Source of the DNA: PFJX01 sp037442845
Lineage (GTDB): Bacteria; Pseudomonadota; Gammaproteobacteria; Burkholderiales; Thiobacillaceae
NCBI GenBank assembly: GCA_037442845.1
Contig: JBBIPL010000020.1
Coordinates: 1 to 26,841 of the forward strand
DNA length: 26,841 nt
Reading direction: 5' to 3'
Below the pieces are notes generated by a model. It was given only the letters and a program-made list of their open reading frames with translations, did no database searches and was not told the DNA's origin. The translations under genes and the position numbers were made by a program. This document shows, in pieces, positions 17,716-25,273 of the stretch (the first letter of the stretch is position 1; each line of letters starts with the position of its first letter).

Positions 17716-17976
17716 TCAGCCGCCCGGACGGGTCTGGAAACTGCGCACCACCGCCGCCACCAGGGCTTCGATGTCGCAGGGCGTGAGATCGGGATAGGCG
17801 GTATGCAGCCGGTTCATCGCCTTGAAAAAGGCGGCTCCGTTCTGCGATTCCGGCTTTCCCAACAAAGGTCTGAGCAGGGTTTCCGCGGCCTTGAAGCGCT
17901 CCCTCAGGAGCAAATCGCGCCGGCGTTCGATGCGTTTCTCAAGCACGCGTTCGCGTGCGGCGCCGTGGGTTTCCAT
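17716..17976 (-). CDS. Small protein of unknown function
   Basis: An 86-residue protein that I do not recognise. The first half is strongly charged and basic (RERVLEKRIERRRDLLLRERF) and should form an amphipathic helix; the second half, with FFKAMNRLHTAYPDLTPCDIEALVAAVVRSF, also looks helical and carries one Cys. There is no signal peptide or membrane segment. The ATG at 17976 is preferred because GGAGA stands four bases before it; an in-frame ATG at 17994 would add six residues. An FNR-type box lies about 170 bases upstream, suggesting expression under low oxygen. It is transcribed alone and converges on the DUF1631 unit. Confidence 0.6.
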   Translation of the reverse strand: METHGAARERVLEKRIERRRDLLLRERFKAAETLLRPLLGKPESQNGAAFFKAMNRLHTAYPDLTPCDIEALVAAVVRSFQTRPGG

Positions 17977-18111
17977 GACGTCTCCATCCACCATTTATCT
18001 GGTCTTTCCGGCCACTGCCGGGCTGCCACTATATCGGCGTAGCGTGACCGTCTTGTTACAAGCCTGGTAGTTATGGACCAGCACGCCGAGGGGCGAGATT
18101 GTGCACGAGTT

Positions 18112-18155
18112 TTTATGGGGATAATTGATTTATTTAATTGTTTGATCCAGGTCAA
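18112..18155 (-). promoter_or_regulatory. FNR/ANR-type box with downstream -10
   Basis: TTGATCCAGGTCAA (18142-18155) matches the FNR consensus TTGAT-N4-ATCAA except for one base. On the minus strand CATAAA (18117-18112) lies at the distance expected of a -10 when the box is centred near -42, the class II position. The gene in that direction starts at 17976, leaving a leader of about 130 bases in which I see no gene. The region 18110-18145 is the most AT-rich of the window. Confidence 0.55.
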
Positions 18156-18182
18156 ACAGCGCCTTGCGCCGGATGTCTCGCC

Positions 18183-18551
18183 CTACCCCGCCGCACCTTC
18201 GCCGCGATAGTCACAGCCCGAGGCGGCGGTTTCCATCACCACCACCCGGCTCAGACCGGGCAGCGCAGGCGCCAGCCGCTCCCAGATCCAGCGCGCCAGA
18301 TGTTCGCTGGTGGGATTCTCCAGGCCCGGCACGTCGTTCAGGCAACGATGGTCGAGGGCGGCGTGAATGGGCGCCCAGGCCCGCTGGAGTTCGGCGAAGT
18401 CGAGCACCCAGCCGAGCTCCGCATGCAGCGGTCCACGGACGTGGACCTCGACTTGGAACGAGTGGCCGTGCAGGCGCGCGCAGGGATGTTCGGGGGGCAG
18501 CCTGGGCAGCCGGCGCGCGGCTTCCAGGGAAAATCGGCTGAAGATTTCCAT
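18183..18551 (-). CDS. queD: 6-carboxytetrahydropterin synthase (QueD) homologue
   Basis: A 122-residue member of the QueD/PTPS family, which makes 6-carboxytetrahydropterin from dihydroneopterin triphosphate for queuosine. Conserved are the catalytic C24 in EHPCARLHGH, zinc ligands H28 and H30, WVLDFAELQ, LDHRCLNDVPGLENPTSE with the catalytic Asp-His pair, and ETAASGCDYRG. The family motif F-x-A-A-H-R-L reads SLEAARRL, so the first zinc-ligand His is Arg13 (codon CGC). The second His of the usual DHH is also Arg. It follows the prk terminator and is the only queuosine gene here. A divergent activity or a subfamily with altered metal binding is possible. Confidence 0.85.
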   Translation of the reverse strand: MEIFSRFSLEAARRLPRLPPEHPCARLHGHSFQVEVHVRGPLHAELGWVLDFAELQRAWAPIHAALDHRCLNDVPGLENPTSEHLARWIWERLAPALPGLSRVVVMETAASGCDYRGEGAAG

Positions 18552-18619
18552 GGCTGGGGCGGGAATGGGGCGGAAACGCCATTGTCTTGCAGACTCCGCC
18601 GGCCTGACGGCAATGACGT

Positions 18620-18647
18620 AAAAAAACCGGGCGCTGCGCACCCGGTT
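18620..18647 (-). terminator. Rho-independent terminator of prk
   Basis: On the minus strand AACCGGG (18647-18641) and CCCGGTT (18631-18625) form a seven-pair stem with a nine-base loop, followed by a run of T residues (18626-18620). It lies 19 bases after the prk stop. Confidence 0.9.
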
Positions 18648-18665
18648 ATTGCGCGGCGAAGCTCC

Positions 18666-19556
18666 TCAGGCCTTGCGGCTTGCTTCCACCATGCGCTCGA
18701 TGATCGGGCCGAGGATGACTTCCATGGCGAAGCCCATCTTGCCGCCGGGCACCACCAGGTTGTTGGGCCGCGACATGAAGGAGCCGGGGATCATCGACAG
18801 GAAGTAGGGGAAGTCCACGCCCTTGGGTTTGCGGAAGCGCACCACCACCAGGGATTCGTCCGGCGTCGGGATGTCGCGGGCGATGAAGGGGTTGGAGGTA
18901 TCCACCAGGGGCACGCGCTGGAAGTTGATGTCGGTGCGCGAGAACTGGGGGGTCACGTAGTTCACGTAATCCGGCATGCGGCGCAGGATGGTGTCGACGA
19001 TGGCATCGGCGGAATAGCCGCGCTCGGCGGCGTCGCGGTGGATCTTCTGGATCCACTCCAGGTTGACCACGGGCACCACGCCCACCGCCAGGTCCACGTA
19101 CTTGGCCATGTCCACCTGGTCGGTCACCACCAGGCCATGCAGACCCTCGTAGAAAAGGATGTCACTCTTGGCGGGCATGTCCTCCCAAGGGGTGAACTCG
19201 CCGGGCTTCAGGTTGGTGCCGAGGCGGGCGTTGAGGGCGGCGGCTTCCTCGTCGCTGTGGATGTAGTAGCGCTTCTTGCCGGTGCCGGTCTCGCCGTAGG
19301 TTTTGAACATGTTGGCCAGGCCGGCGAAGTCGTTGGCTTCGGGGCCGAAATGGCTGAAGTGGCGGTTGCCGGCGGCCTCGGCCTTCTTCATGGCCTCCTT
19401 GAATTCCACCCGGCCCAGGCTGTGCATGCTGTCGCCCTCGACGACGACGGCGGACAGCTTCTCGCGGGTGAAGATGTGCTCGAAGGCGCGCTTGACGGTA
19501 GTGGTGCCGGCGCCGGACGAACCGGTGACGACCACGACGGGATGCTTCTTGGACAT
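18666..19556 (-). CDS. prk: Phosphoribulokinase
   Basis: A 296-residue kinase that phosphorylates ribulose 5-phosphate to ribulose 1,5-bisphosphate, the committed Calvin-cycle step. The length and sequence fit the octameric proteobacterial class. The P-loop is GSSGAGTT (12-19); VVEGDSMHSLGR, ANDFAGLANMFKTYGETGTGKKRYYIH, LFYEGLHG and NFQRVPLVDTSNPF are family segments. AGGGGGAA precedes the ATG at 19556; an in-frame extension to 19622 runs through a tandem repeat in the leader and is rejected. The gene is isolated, with its own promoter and terminator, and no RuBisCO gene is in the window. It indicates capacity for CO2 fixation. Confidence 0.97.
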   Translation of the reverse strand: MSKKHPVVVVTGSSGAGTTTVKRAFEHIFTREKLSAVVVEGDSMHSLGRVEFKEAMKKAEAAGNRHFSHFGPEANDFAGLANMFKTYGETGTGKKRYYIHSDEEAAALNARLGTNLKPGEFTPWEDMPAKSDILFYEGLHGLVVTDQVDMAKYVDLAVGVVPVVNLEWIQKIHRDAAERGYSADAIVDTILRRMPDYVNYVTPQFSRTDINFQRVPLVDTSNPFIARDIPTPDESLVVVRFRKPKGVDFPYFLSMIPGSFMSRPNNLVVPGGKMGFAMEVILGPIIERMVEASRKA

Positions 19557-19580
19557 GGAAATTCCCCCTAAAAAATCTGC

Positions 19581-19631
19581 GAAACGTGAAAAGAGAAACG
19601 TGAAAAGCGCGCCGCCGCTCACGTGTCTCTT
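19581..19631. repeat. Tandem and inverted CACGTTTC-type repeat in the prk leader
   Basis: A 14-base unit, GAAACGTGAAAAG plus A or C, occurs twice in tandem (19581-19594 and 19595-19608). AAGAGAAACGTGA (19591-19603) pairs with TCACGTGTCTCTT (19619-19631) with one mismatch. It lies between the predicted prk transcription start and the prk ribosome binding site, so it would be a structured part of the prk leader. Confidence 0.75.
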
Positions 19632-19647
19632 CGCGCAATGGTTTGTG

Positions 19648-19677
19648 AGTATAAACGCCGCCTCACCGGACTGTCAC
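19648..19677 (-). promoter_or_regulatory. Sigma-70 promoter for prk
   Basis: On the minus strand GTGACA (19677-19672) and TATACT (19653-19648) are 18 bases apart, five of six matches each to the consensus. The transcript would start near 19641, about 85 bases ahead of prk. No LysR-type (CbbR) T-N11-A site is obvious. Confidence 0.6.
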
Positions 19678-19689
19678 CCGAGCGGCGGG

Positions 19690-19695
19690 TATAAT
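19690..19695 (+). promoter_or_regulatory. -10 element of leuS
   Basis: An exact TATAAT lies 41 bases before the leuS ATG, placing the transcript start near 19702. No good -35 is found at 16-18 bases; the region there overlaps the divergent prk -35, so the two promoters may compete. Confidence 0.5.
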
Positions 19696-19736
19696 CCGCC
19701 CTTCCATCAAGCACATCCCGGAAGTCAGAGCAGCAC

Positions 19737-22406
19737 ATGGACGCCCATTACCATCCGGAGATCATCGAACCGGAAGCACAACAGCACTGGGAAGAAAAAC
19801 AGATCTTCCGGGCCGTGGAAGACCCGGCCAGGCCCAAGTATTACTGCCTGTCGATGTTTCCCTACCCATCGGGCAAGCTGCACATGGGCCATGTGCGCAA
19901 CTACACCATCGGCGACGTGCTGGCCCGCTACCACCGCATGAAGGGTTTCAACGTGCTGCAACCCATGGGCTGGGACGCCTTCGGCCTGCCGGCGGAGAAC
20001 GCCGCCATCGCCAACGATGTCGCCCCGGCCGGCTGGACCTACGCCAACATCGACTACATGCGCGGCCAGTTGAAGCGCCTGGGCCTGGCCATCGACTGGT
20101 CGCGTGAACTGGCCACCTGCAAGCCCGACTACTACCGCTGGGAGCAGTGGCTGTTCACCCGCCTGTTCGAGAAGGGTCTGATCTACAAGAAGATGGCGAC
20201 GGTGAACTGGGACCCGGCGGATTGCACCGTGCTCGCCAACGAGCAGGTCATCGACGGTCGCGGCTGGCGTTCCGGCGCCCTCGTGGAGAAGCGCGACATC
20301 CCCATGTACTTCTTCCGCATCACCGCCTACGCCGAGGAACTGCTGGCCGAACTCGACCACCTGCCGGGCTGGCCCGAGCGGGTGAAGACCATGCAGCGCA
20401 ACTGGATCGGCAAGAGCTTCGGCGTCGAGATCCACTTCCCCTTGCTCCCCTCCCCCCCGGGGGGAGGGGCTGGGGGAGAGGGACGCCAGCAAGGCGAGCC
20501 GGGTTTCGAGCCACCCTCCGTCCTCAAGGTCTTCACCACCCGCGCCGACACCCTGTTCGGCGTCACCTACGTGGCCGTCGCCGCCGAGCATCCGCTGGCC
20601 CGGCAAGCCGCCGAGGGCAACCCCGAACTCACCGCCTTCATCGACGAATGCAAGCAGGGCAGCGTCGCAGAAGCCGACCTGGCGACGATGGAGAAGAAGG
20701 GCATGGACACCGGCCTCGTGGTCTATCACCCCTTCACCAACGAGCCGGTGCCGGTCTGGGTGGCCAACTACGTGCTCATGGGCTACGGCGAGGGCGCGGT
20801 GATGGCGGTGCCGGCCCACGACGAGCGGGATTTCGCCTTCGCCGAGAAATACGGCCTGCCGGTTCGGGCCGTGATACGACCCGAAGGTGAGGCGTCAGGG
20901 GTGAGGCGAGATGCGGATGAACGCGATGCGCCTCACGCCTCACCCCTCACGCCCCACCTGCCGTACATCGAGCACGGCGTCCTGTTCGACTCCGGCGACT
21001 TCTCCGGGCGCACCTCCGCCGAGGCCATCGACGCCATGGCCCTGGTGCTGAAGAACCTGGGCCTGGGCGAGAAGCGCACCACTTTCCGCCTGCGCGACTG
21101 GGGCATCAGCCGCCAGCGCTACTGGGGCTGCCCCATCCCCATCATCCACTGCCCGACCTGCGGCGACGTGCCGGTGCCGGACGAGCAGCTTCCCGTGGTG
21201 CTGCCCGAGGACGTGAAGATCGACGTCGGCTCGCCGATCAAGAAGATGCCGGCCTTCTACCAGTGCGCCTGTCCCAAGTGCGGCGGCCCGGCCGAGCGGG
21301 AAACCGACACCATGGACACCTTCGTCGAGTCCTCCTGGTACTACGCCCGCTATGCCTGCCCGGACAACGCCGGCGCCATGCTGGACGAGCGCGCCAACTA
21401 TTGGCTGCCGGTGGACCAGTACATCGGCGGCATCGAGCACGCCATCCTGCATCTGCTCTACGCCCGTTTCTTCCACAAGCTGATGCGCGACGTGGGTTTG
21501 GTCACTTCGAATGAACCCTTCGCCAACCTGCTGACCCAGGGCATGGTCATCGCCGACACCTATTTCCGCGAGGCCGGCGACGGCAAGAAGCAGTGGATCA
21601 ACCCGGCCGACGTGGAAACGAAGGACGGCGTCGCGGTGCTCAAGGCCGACGGCCAGCCGGTGCGTGTGGGCGGCGCCGAAAAAATGTCCAAGTCGAAGAA
21701 CAACGGCGTCGATCCCCAGGCCCTCATCGACCAGTACGGCGCCGACACGGCGCGCCTGTTCATGATGTTCGCGGCGCCGCCGGAACAGTCCCTGGAGTGG
21801 AGCGACGCGGGCGTCGAGGGGGCGAACCGCTTCCTGCGTCGGCTGTGGAAGGCCGTGTACGAGCACGTGCAAGCGGGGATCGTCCAAGCCTACGCGGGCG
21901 GCGAGCTGCCGCCCCCCGCGCGGGACTTCCGCCGCCAGTTGCACCAGACCATCGCCAAGGTCAGCGACGACATCGAGCGGCGCAAGCAGTTCAACACCGC
22001 CATCGCCGCCATCATGGAGCTGATGAACGCCCTGACGAAACTGGAAGGCGCCGATGCGGCCACAAGATCGGTCAAGCAGGAGGCCCTGGAAGCGGTGGTG
22101 CTCATGCTGTCGCCCATCGTCCCCCACATCTGCCGCACCCTCATCAAGGCCCTGAAGCCCGGCGCCTGCATGGTGGGCTCGCCCTGGCCGGCGGCGGACG
22201 AGAGCGCCTTGGCGCGGGACGAGATCGAGCTCATGCTGCAGGTCAACGGCAAGCTGCGCGGCAAGCTCCGCGTCTCGGCGGACGCGGCCAGGGAAGTCAT
22301 CGAGGCCGCCGCCCTGGCGAGCCCCGAGGTGCAAAAGTTCATGCAAGGCAAGCCGGCGAAGAAGGTGGTGGTGGTGCCCGGCCGCCTGGTCAACGTGGTG
22401 GTCTGA
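19737..22406 (+). CDS. leuS: Leucyl-tRNA synthetase
   Basis: An 889-residue class Ia synthetase (E. coli: 860). HMGH is at 49-52, the same as E. coli, and KMSKS at 649-653 instead of 619-623, so about 30 extra residues lie between them. They are explained by two repeat-derived segments in the CP1 editing domain: residues ~236-258 (LPSPPGGGAGGEGR) just before the editing-site FTTRADTLFG, and ~383-407 (PHASPLTPH) before the CP1 exit strand. Everything else is normal: YPSGKLHMGH, GWDAFGLPAENAA, zinc-type CPTCG and CPKCG, anticodon domain, and C-terminal VNGKLRGK. The frame is intact, so the enzyme is presumably active. First gene of leuS-lptE-holA-(proA-nadD-rsfS). Confidence 0.98.
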   Translation: MDAHYHPEIIEPEAQQHWEEKQIFRAVEDPARPKYYCLSMFPYPSGKLHMGHVRNYTIGDVLARYHRMKGFNVLQPMGWDAFGLPAENAAIANDVAPAGWTYANIDYMRGQLKRLGLAIDWSRELATCKPDYYRWEQWLFTRLFEKGLIYKKMATVNWDPADCTVLANEQVIDGRGWRSGALVEKRDIPMYFFRITAYAEELLAELDHLPGWPERVKTMQRNWIGKSFGVEIHFPLLPSPPGGGAGGEGRQQGEPGFEPPSVLKVFTTRADTLFGVTYVAVAAEHPLARQAAEGNPELTAFIDECKQGSVAEADLATMEKKGMDTGLVVYHPFTNEPVPVWVANYVLMGYGEGAVMAVPAHDERDFAFAEKYGLPVRAVIRPEGEASGVRRDADERDAPHASPLTPHLPYIEHGVLFDSGDFSGRTSAEAIDAMALVLKNLGLGEKRTTFRLRDWGISRQRYWGCPIPIIHCPTCGDVPVPDEQLPVVLPEDVKIDVGSPIKKMPAFYQCACPKCGGPAERETDTMDTFVESSWYYARYACPDNAGAMLDERANYWLPVDQYIGGIEHAILHLLYARFFHKLMRDVGLVTSNEPFANLLTQGMVIADTYFREAGDGKKQWINPADVETKDGVAVLKADGQPVRVGGAEKMSKSKNNGVDPQALIDQYGADTARLFMMFAAPPEQSLEWSDAGVEGANRFLRRLWKAVYEHVQAGIVQAYAGGELPPPARDFRRQLHQTIAKVSDDIERRKQFNTAIAAIMELMNALTKLEGADAATRSVKQEALEAVVLMLSPIVPHICRTLIKALKPGACMVGSPWPAADESALARDEIELMLQVNGKLRGKLRVSADAAREVIEAAALASPEVQKFMQGKPAKKVVVVPGRLVNVVV
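20444..20485. repeat. Palindromic repeat family A inserted in frame in leuS
   Basis: GCTCCCCTCCCCCCC is followed at once by GGGGGGAGGGGC, a near-perfect palindrome with one extra C, and then TGGGGGAGAGGGA. It is the reverse complement of the family A repeat at 15657-15698. In leuS it is read as LLPSPPGGGAGGEGR. The surrounding protein has 28 residues between two conserved strands where E. coli has eight. Confidence 0.85.
20886..20953. repeat. Palindromic repeat family B inserted in frame in leuS
   Basis: GGCGTCAGGGGTGAGGCG (20891-20908) pairs with CGCCTCACCCCTCACGCC (20936-20953) with one mismatch; GTGAGGCG (20901-20908) can also pair with CGCCTCAC (20929-20936). The right arm, read in the leuS frame, encodes PHASPLTPH. 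The nadD copy at 25300-25327 has the same arm and the same frame. Confidence 0.88.
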
Positions 22407-22416
22407 CGAGGAGCGC

Positions 22417-22908
22417 ATGGTGAAGCGATGGACCTGGACCCTGCTGGCCGGGGTGTTGTTGCTGGTAGGCCTCGCCGGCTGCGGTTTCCAGTTGCGCGGC
22501 CAGTCCCAGTTACCTTTCGATTCCGCTTTCGTCGAGGCGAACGCGAATTCCAGCCTGGGCAAGGCGCTGCGCGACTTCCTCGCCCTGGAGAACAAGCTGG
22601 CAGACAAGGCCGAGAACGCGAGCATCCGCGTGCTGCTGGCCGAGGAATCCCGCGACAAGAGCATTCTCGCCCTGTCCGGCGGCGGCAAGGTGCGCGAATA
22701 CCGGCTCACCCTGCGCTTCCTCTTCGCCGTCTACGACGCCAAGGGCCGCGAACTCGTCGCCCCCTCGGAAATGGTGCAAATACGCGACTATTCCTTCAAC
22801 GACTCCGAACTCCTGGCGAAGACGGTGGAGGAAGCCACGCTGTACCGGTCCATGGAACAGAACGCCCTGCAACAGGTGCTGCGCCGCCTGTCCTTCATTC
22901 CGCGATGA
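22417..22908 (+). CDS. lptE: LPS-assembly lipoprotein LptE
   Basis: A 163-residue outer-membrane lipoprotein that plugs the LptD barrel and helps insert lipopolysaccharide. The signal peptide ends in lipobox LAGC with C22, followed by the family start GFQLRGQ. A basic SALSGGGKVREYRLTLRF-like strand (LSGGGKVREYRLTLRFLF) and the C-terminal AEEATLYRSMEQNALQQVLRRL pattern are typical. GAGGAG lies three bases before the ATG, rather close, so the GTG at 22420 may also be used. It sits 10 bases after leuS and overlaps holA by four bases, the standard leuS-lptE-holA order. Confidence 0.94.
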   Translation: MVKRWTWTLLAGVLLLVGLAGCGFQLRGQSQLPFDSAFVEANANSSLGKALRDFLALENKLADKAENASIRVLLAEESRDKSILALSGGGKVREYRLTLRFLFAVYDAKGRELVAPSEMVQIRDYSFNDSELLAKTVEEATLYRSMEQNALQQVLRRLSFIPR

Positions 22909-23936
22909 AGCTGCGCGGCGAGCAGCTCGACGACGCGCTGAGGAAAAACCTGGCCGAGGTCTGGCTGATCAGCGGTGACGAGCCCCTGCTGGTGGACGAG
23001 GCGCTGGCGCGCATCCGCGCCGCCGCGCGCGCGCGCGGGTACGACGAGCGTCAGTCGCATCAGGCGGAGACCGGCTTCGACTGGCGCGCCTGGCTGGCGG
23101 GTTTCGATTCCCTGTCCCTGTTTTCCAGCCGCCGGCTGGTGGAACTGCGCCTGCCCACCGGAAAACCCGGGGTGGAGGGCGGCAAGACCCTGGAAGCCTG
23201 GGCCGCCCAGCCCCCCGCCGACACCCTGCTGCTGGTGATCACCCCCCGCCTGGACAAAGCTAGCCTGGCCAGCAAGTGGGCGAGCGCCCTGGAAAAGGCG
23301 GGCATCGCCGTGCAAACCATGCCCCCCGCGCTGGATCGTCTGCCGGACTGGATCGGCCAGCGTCTGCTGCGCCATGGCCTGAAGACGAACCGGGAAACGC
23401 TCGCCTGGCTGGCCACGCGGGTGGAAGGCAACCTGCTGGCCGCTCACCAGGAAATCGAGAAGCTGGCCCTGCTGCTGCCCCCCGGCAACCTGGACCTGGC
23501 CACCGCCCGCAGCGCCGTGGCGGATCTGGCGCGCTACGATGTGGGCGATCTCTCGGAAGCTTTCCTCAAGGCCGACGCCGCCCGGTTTTGCCGCATACTG
23601 GACGGCCTCAAGGCGGAAGGCGAAGGCCTGCCCCTGGTGCTGGCGGTGGTGGGCAACGAAATCCGCACCCTCTACCGTCTGGCCGCCGGCCTGGGCCGGG
23701 GCCGCCGCCTCGCCGACCTGATGCAGGAGGCCCGCGTCTGGGAAAGTCGCCAGGGCCTGGTGGAACGGGCCTTGAAACGGGCCGGCCCGGAACGCCTGGC
23801 CTGGGCCATGACCGCCCTGGCCCGCCTGGACCGGGCGGCCAAGGGCCTGCTGAAGGAAGACGCCTGGGACGAGTTGAAACAACTGGGCCTGGCCCTCATG
23901 CACAGGGGGCGGGCGCCGGCATTCACGCCGATCTAG
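22905..23936 (+). CDS. holA: DNA polymerase III delta subunit HolA
   Basis: A 343-residue clamp-loader subunit that opens the beta sliding clamp. It has the AAA+-like fold without a P-loop. Recognisable segments are the N-terminal LAEVWLISGDEPLLVDEALARIR, FDSLSLFSSRRLVELRLP (the beta-interacting LSLFSS region), LAWLATRVEGNLLAAHQEIEKLALL and the collar-domain GEGLPLVLAVVGNEIRTLYRL. The start overlaps the lptE stop as ATGA. The same frame is open much further upstream through lptE, but homology begins here. A short GC hairpin follows before proA without a T tract. Confidence 0.95.
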   Translation: MKLRGEQLDDALRKNLAEVWLISGDEPLLVDEALARIRAAARARGYDERQSHQAETGFDWRAWLAGFDSLSLFSSRRLVELRLPTGKPGVEGGKTLEAWAAQPPADTLLLVITPRLDKASLASKWASALEKAGIAVQTMPPALDRLPDWIGQRLLRHGLKTNRETLAWLATRVEGNLLAAHQEIEKLALLLPPGNLDLATARSAVADLARYDVGDLSEAFLKADAARFCRILDGLKAEGEGLPLVLAVVGNEIRTLYRLAAGLGRGRRLADLMQEARVWESRQGLVERALKRAGPERLAWAMTALARLDRAAKGLLKEDAWDELKQLGLALMHRGRAPAFTPI

Positions 23937-23983
23937 TTTTTCCGAAGCGGCCTCGGCCGCTTCCCTGATGCACGGAGTACGCG

Positions 23984-25255
23984 ATGGACATCAAGACCTA
24001 CATGCAAACCCTCGGGCAACAGGCCCGGACGGCGTCCGCCGCCATGGCGCGCGCCTCCACCCAGGCCAAGAACGATGCCCTGACGGAACTCGCCCGCCTG
24101 CTGCGCGCGGCGGGCGCGCCGCTGGCCGAGGCCAACGCGCGCGACATCGCCCAGGCCGAGGCGGCCGGCCTGGCCGCGCCCATGGTGGACCGCCTGCGCC
24201 TGACGGAAAAAATCATCGACACCATGGCCGCAGGCTGCGAGCAACTGGCCGCCATGCCCGATCCCGTCGGCGAGATCACCGGCGTCAAGCGCCGTCCCAC
24301 CGGCATCAGTGTGGGCCAGATGCGGGTGCCCCTGGGCGTGTTCGGCATGATCTACGAGAGCCGGCCCAACGTCACCATCGAAGCGGCGTCCCTGGCCATC
24401 AAGAGCGGCAACGCCTGCATCCTGCGCGGCGGCACGGAAGCCATCCAGTCCAACCTGGCCCTGTGGCAACTGGTGCGCCAGGCCCTGACAGCCGCCGGCC
24501 TGCCCGGCGACGCGGTGCAACTGGTGGAAACCACCGACCGGGCCGCCGTCGGCGAGCTCATCACCCTGCCCGCCTTCGTCGACGTCATCATCCCCCGCGG
24601 CGGCAAGGGCCTCATCGAGCGCATCAGCAACGAAGCCAGGGTGCCGGTCATCAAGCACCTGGACGGCAACTGCCACACCTACGTGGACGCCGAGTTCGAC
24701 CTGGACAAGGCCCTGGTGGTCACCGAGAACGCCAAGACCCAGAAATACAGCCCCTGCAACGCCACCGAATCCCTGCTGGTGCACGAGCAGGCCGCCGCCA
24801 GCTTCCTGCCGCGCATCGGCGCCATCTTTGCCGCCAAGGGGGTGGAGATGCGCTGCGACGCCGGCGCCAAGGCCATCCTCGCCAGAGTGGCCAACGCCAA
24901 GCTGGCGGATGCGACCGAGGAGGACTGGTACACGGAATACCTGGCCCCCATTATCAGTATCAAGCTGGTGGCCAGCGTCGACGAGGCCATCGCCCACATC
25001 AACCGGTACGGCTCGCACCACACCGACGCCATCCTCACCACCAACCATCCCAACGCCATGCAATTCATCCGCGAGGTGGATTCCAGCTCGGTGATGATCA
25101 ACGCCTCCACCCGCTTCGCCGACGGCTTCGAGTACGGCCTGGGCGCCGAGATCGGCATCTCCACCGACAAGATCCACGCGCGCGGCCCGGTCGGCCTGGA
25201 GGGCCTCACCAGCCAGAAGTGGGTGGTGCTCGGCGACGGCCACATCCGTGGCTGA
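23984..25255 (+). CDS. proA: Gamma-glutamyl phosphate reductase
   Basis: A 423-residue NADPH-dependent enzyme of the aldehyde dehydrogenase superfamily that reduces gamma-glutamyl phosphate to glutamate semialdehyde in proline synthesis. The active-site thiol is C258 in KYSPCNATESLLVH; VPLGVFGMIYESRPNVT, ILRGGTEAIQSN, IPRGGKGLIERI and SSSVMINASTRFADGFEYGLGAEIGISTDKIHARGPVGLEGL are conserved. GGAG lies six bases before the ATG. It is 47 bases after holA and 18 bases before nadD, the usual betaproteobacterial context. The next step of the pathway, proC, is at 5.1-5.9 kb. Confidence 0.98.
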   Translation: MDIKTYMQTLGQQARTASAAMARASTQAKNDALTELARLLRAAGAPLAEANARDIAQAEAAGLAAPMVDRLRLTEKIIDTMAAGCEQLAAMPDPVGEITGVKRRPTGISVGQMRVPLGVFGMIYESRPNVTIEAASLAIKSGNACILRGGTEAIQSNLALWQLVRQALTAAGLPGDAVQLVETTDRAAVGELITLPAFVDVIIPRGGKGLIERISNEARVPVIKHLDGNCHTYVDAEFDLDKALVVTENAKTQKYSPCNATESLLVHEQAAASFLPRIGAIFAAKGVEMRCDAGAKAILARVANAKLADATEEDWYTEYLAPIISIKLVASVDEAIAHINRYGSHHTDAILTTNHPNAMQFIREVDSSSVMINASTRFADGFEYGLGAEIGISTDKIHARGPVGLEGLTSQKWVVLGDGHIRG

Positions 25256-25273
25256 CGGCGGCAGGAGCAACAA

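Noticed and set aside
17904..18155. 83-codon minus-strand frame overlapping the small gene
   Set aside because: It overlaps the better-supported small gene in another frame and spans the FNR box and AT-rich promoter region; no ribosome binding site.
18183..18551. queD as a frameshifted pseudogene because of altered motifs
   Set aside because: The frame is continuous, the length is normal and motifs on both sides are intact, so the His-to-Arg change is a substitution, not a frameshift.
19557..19622. In-frame N-terminal extension of prk by 22 residues
   Set aside because: It reads through the leader repeat, has no family match, and the start at 19556 has a strong AGGGGGAA site.
23944..23963. 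GAAGCGGC...GCCGCTTC hairpin as a terminator between holA and proA
   Set aside because: The T residues come before the stem on the plus strand and none follow, so it lacks terminator form. It may simply be a leader hairpin of proA.
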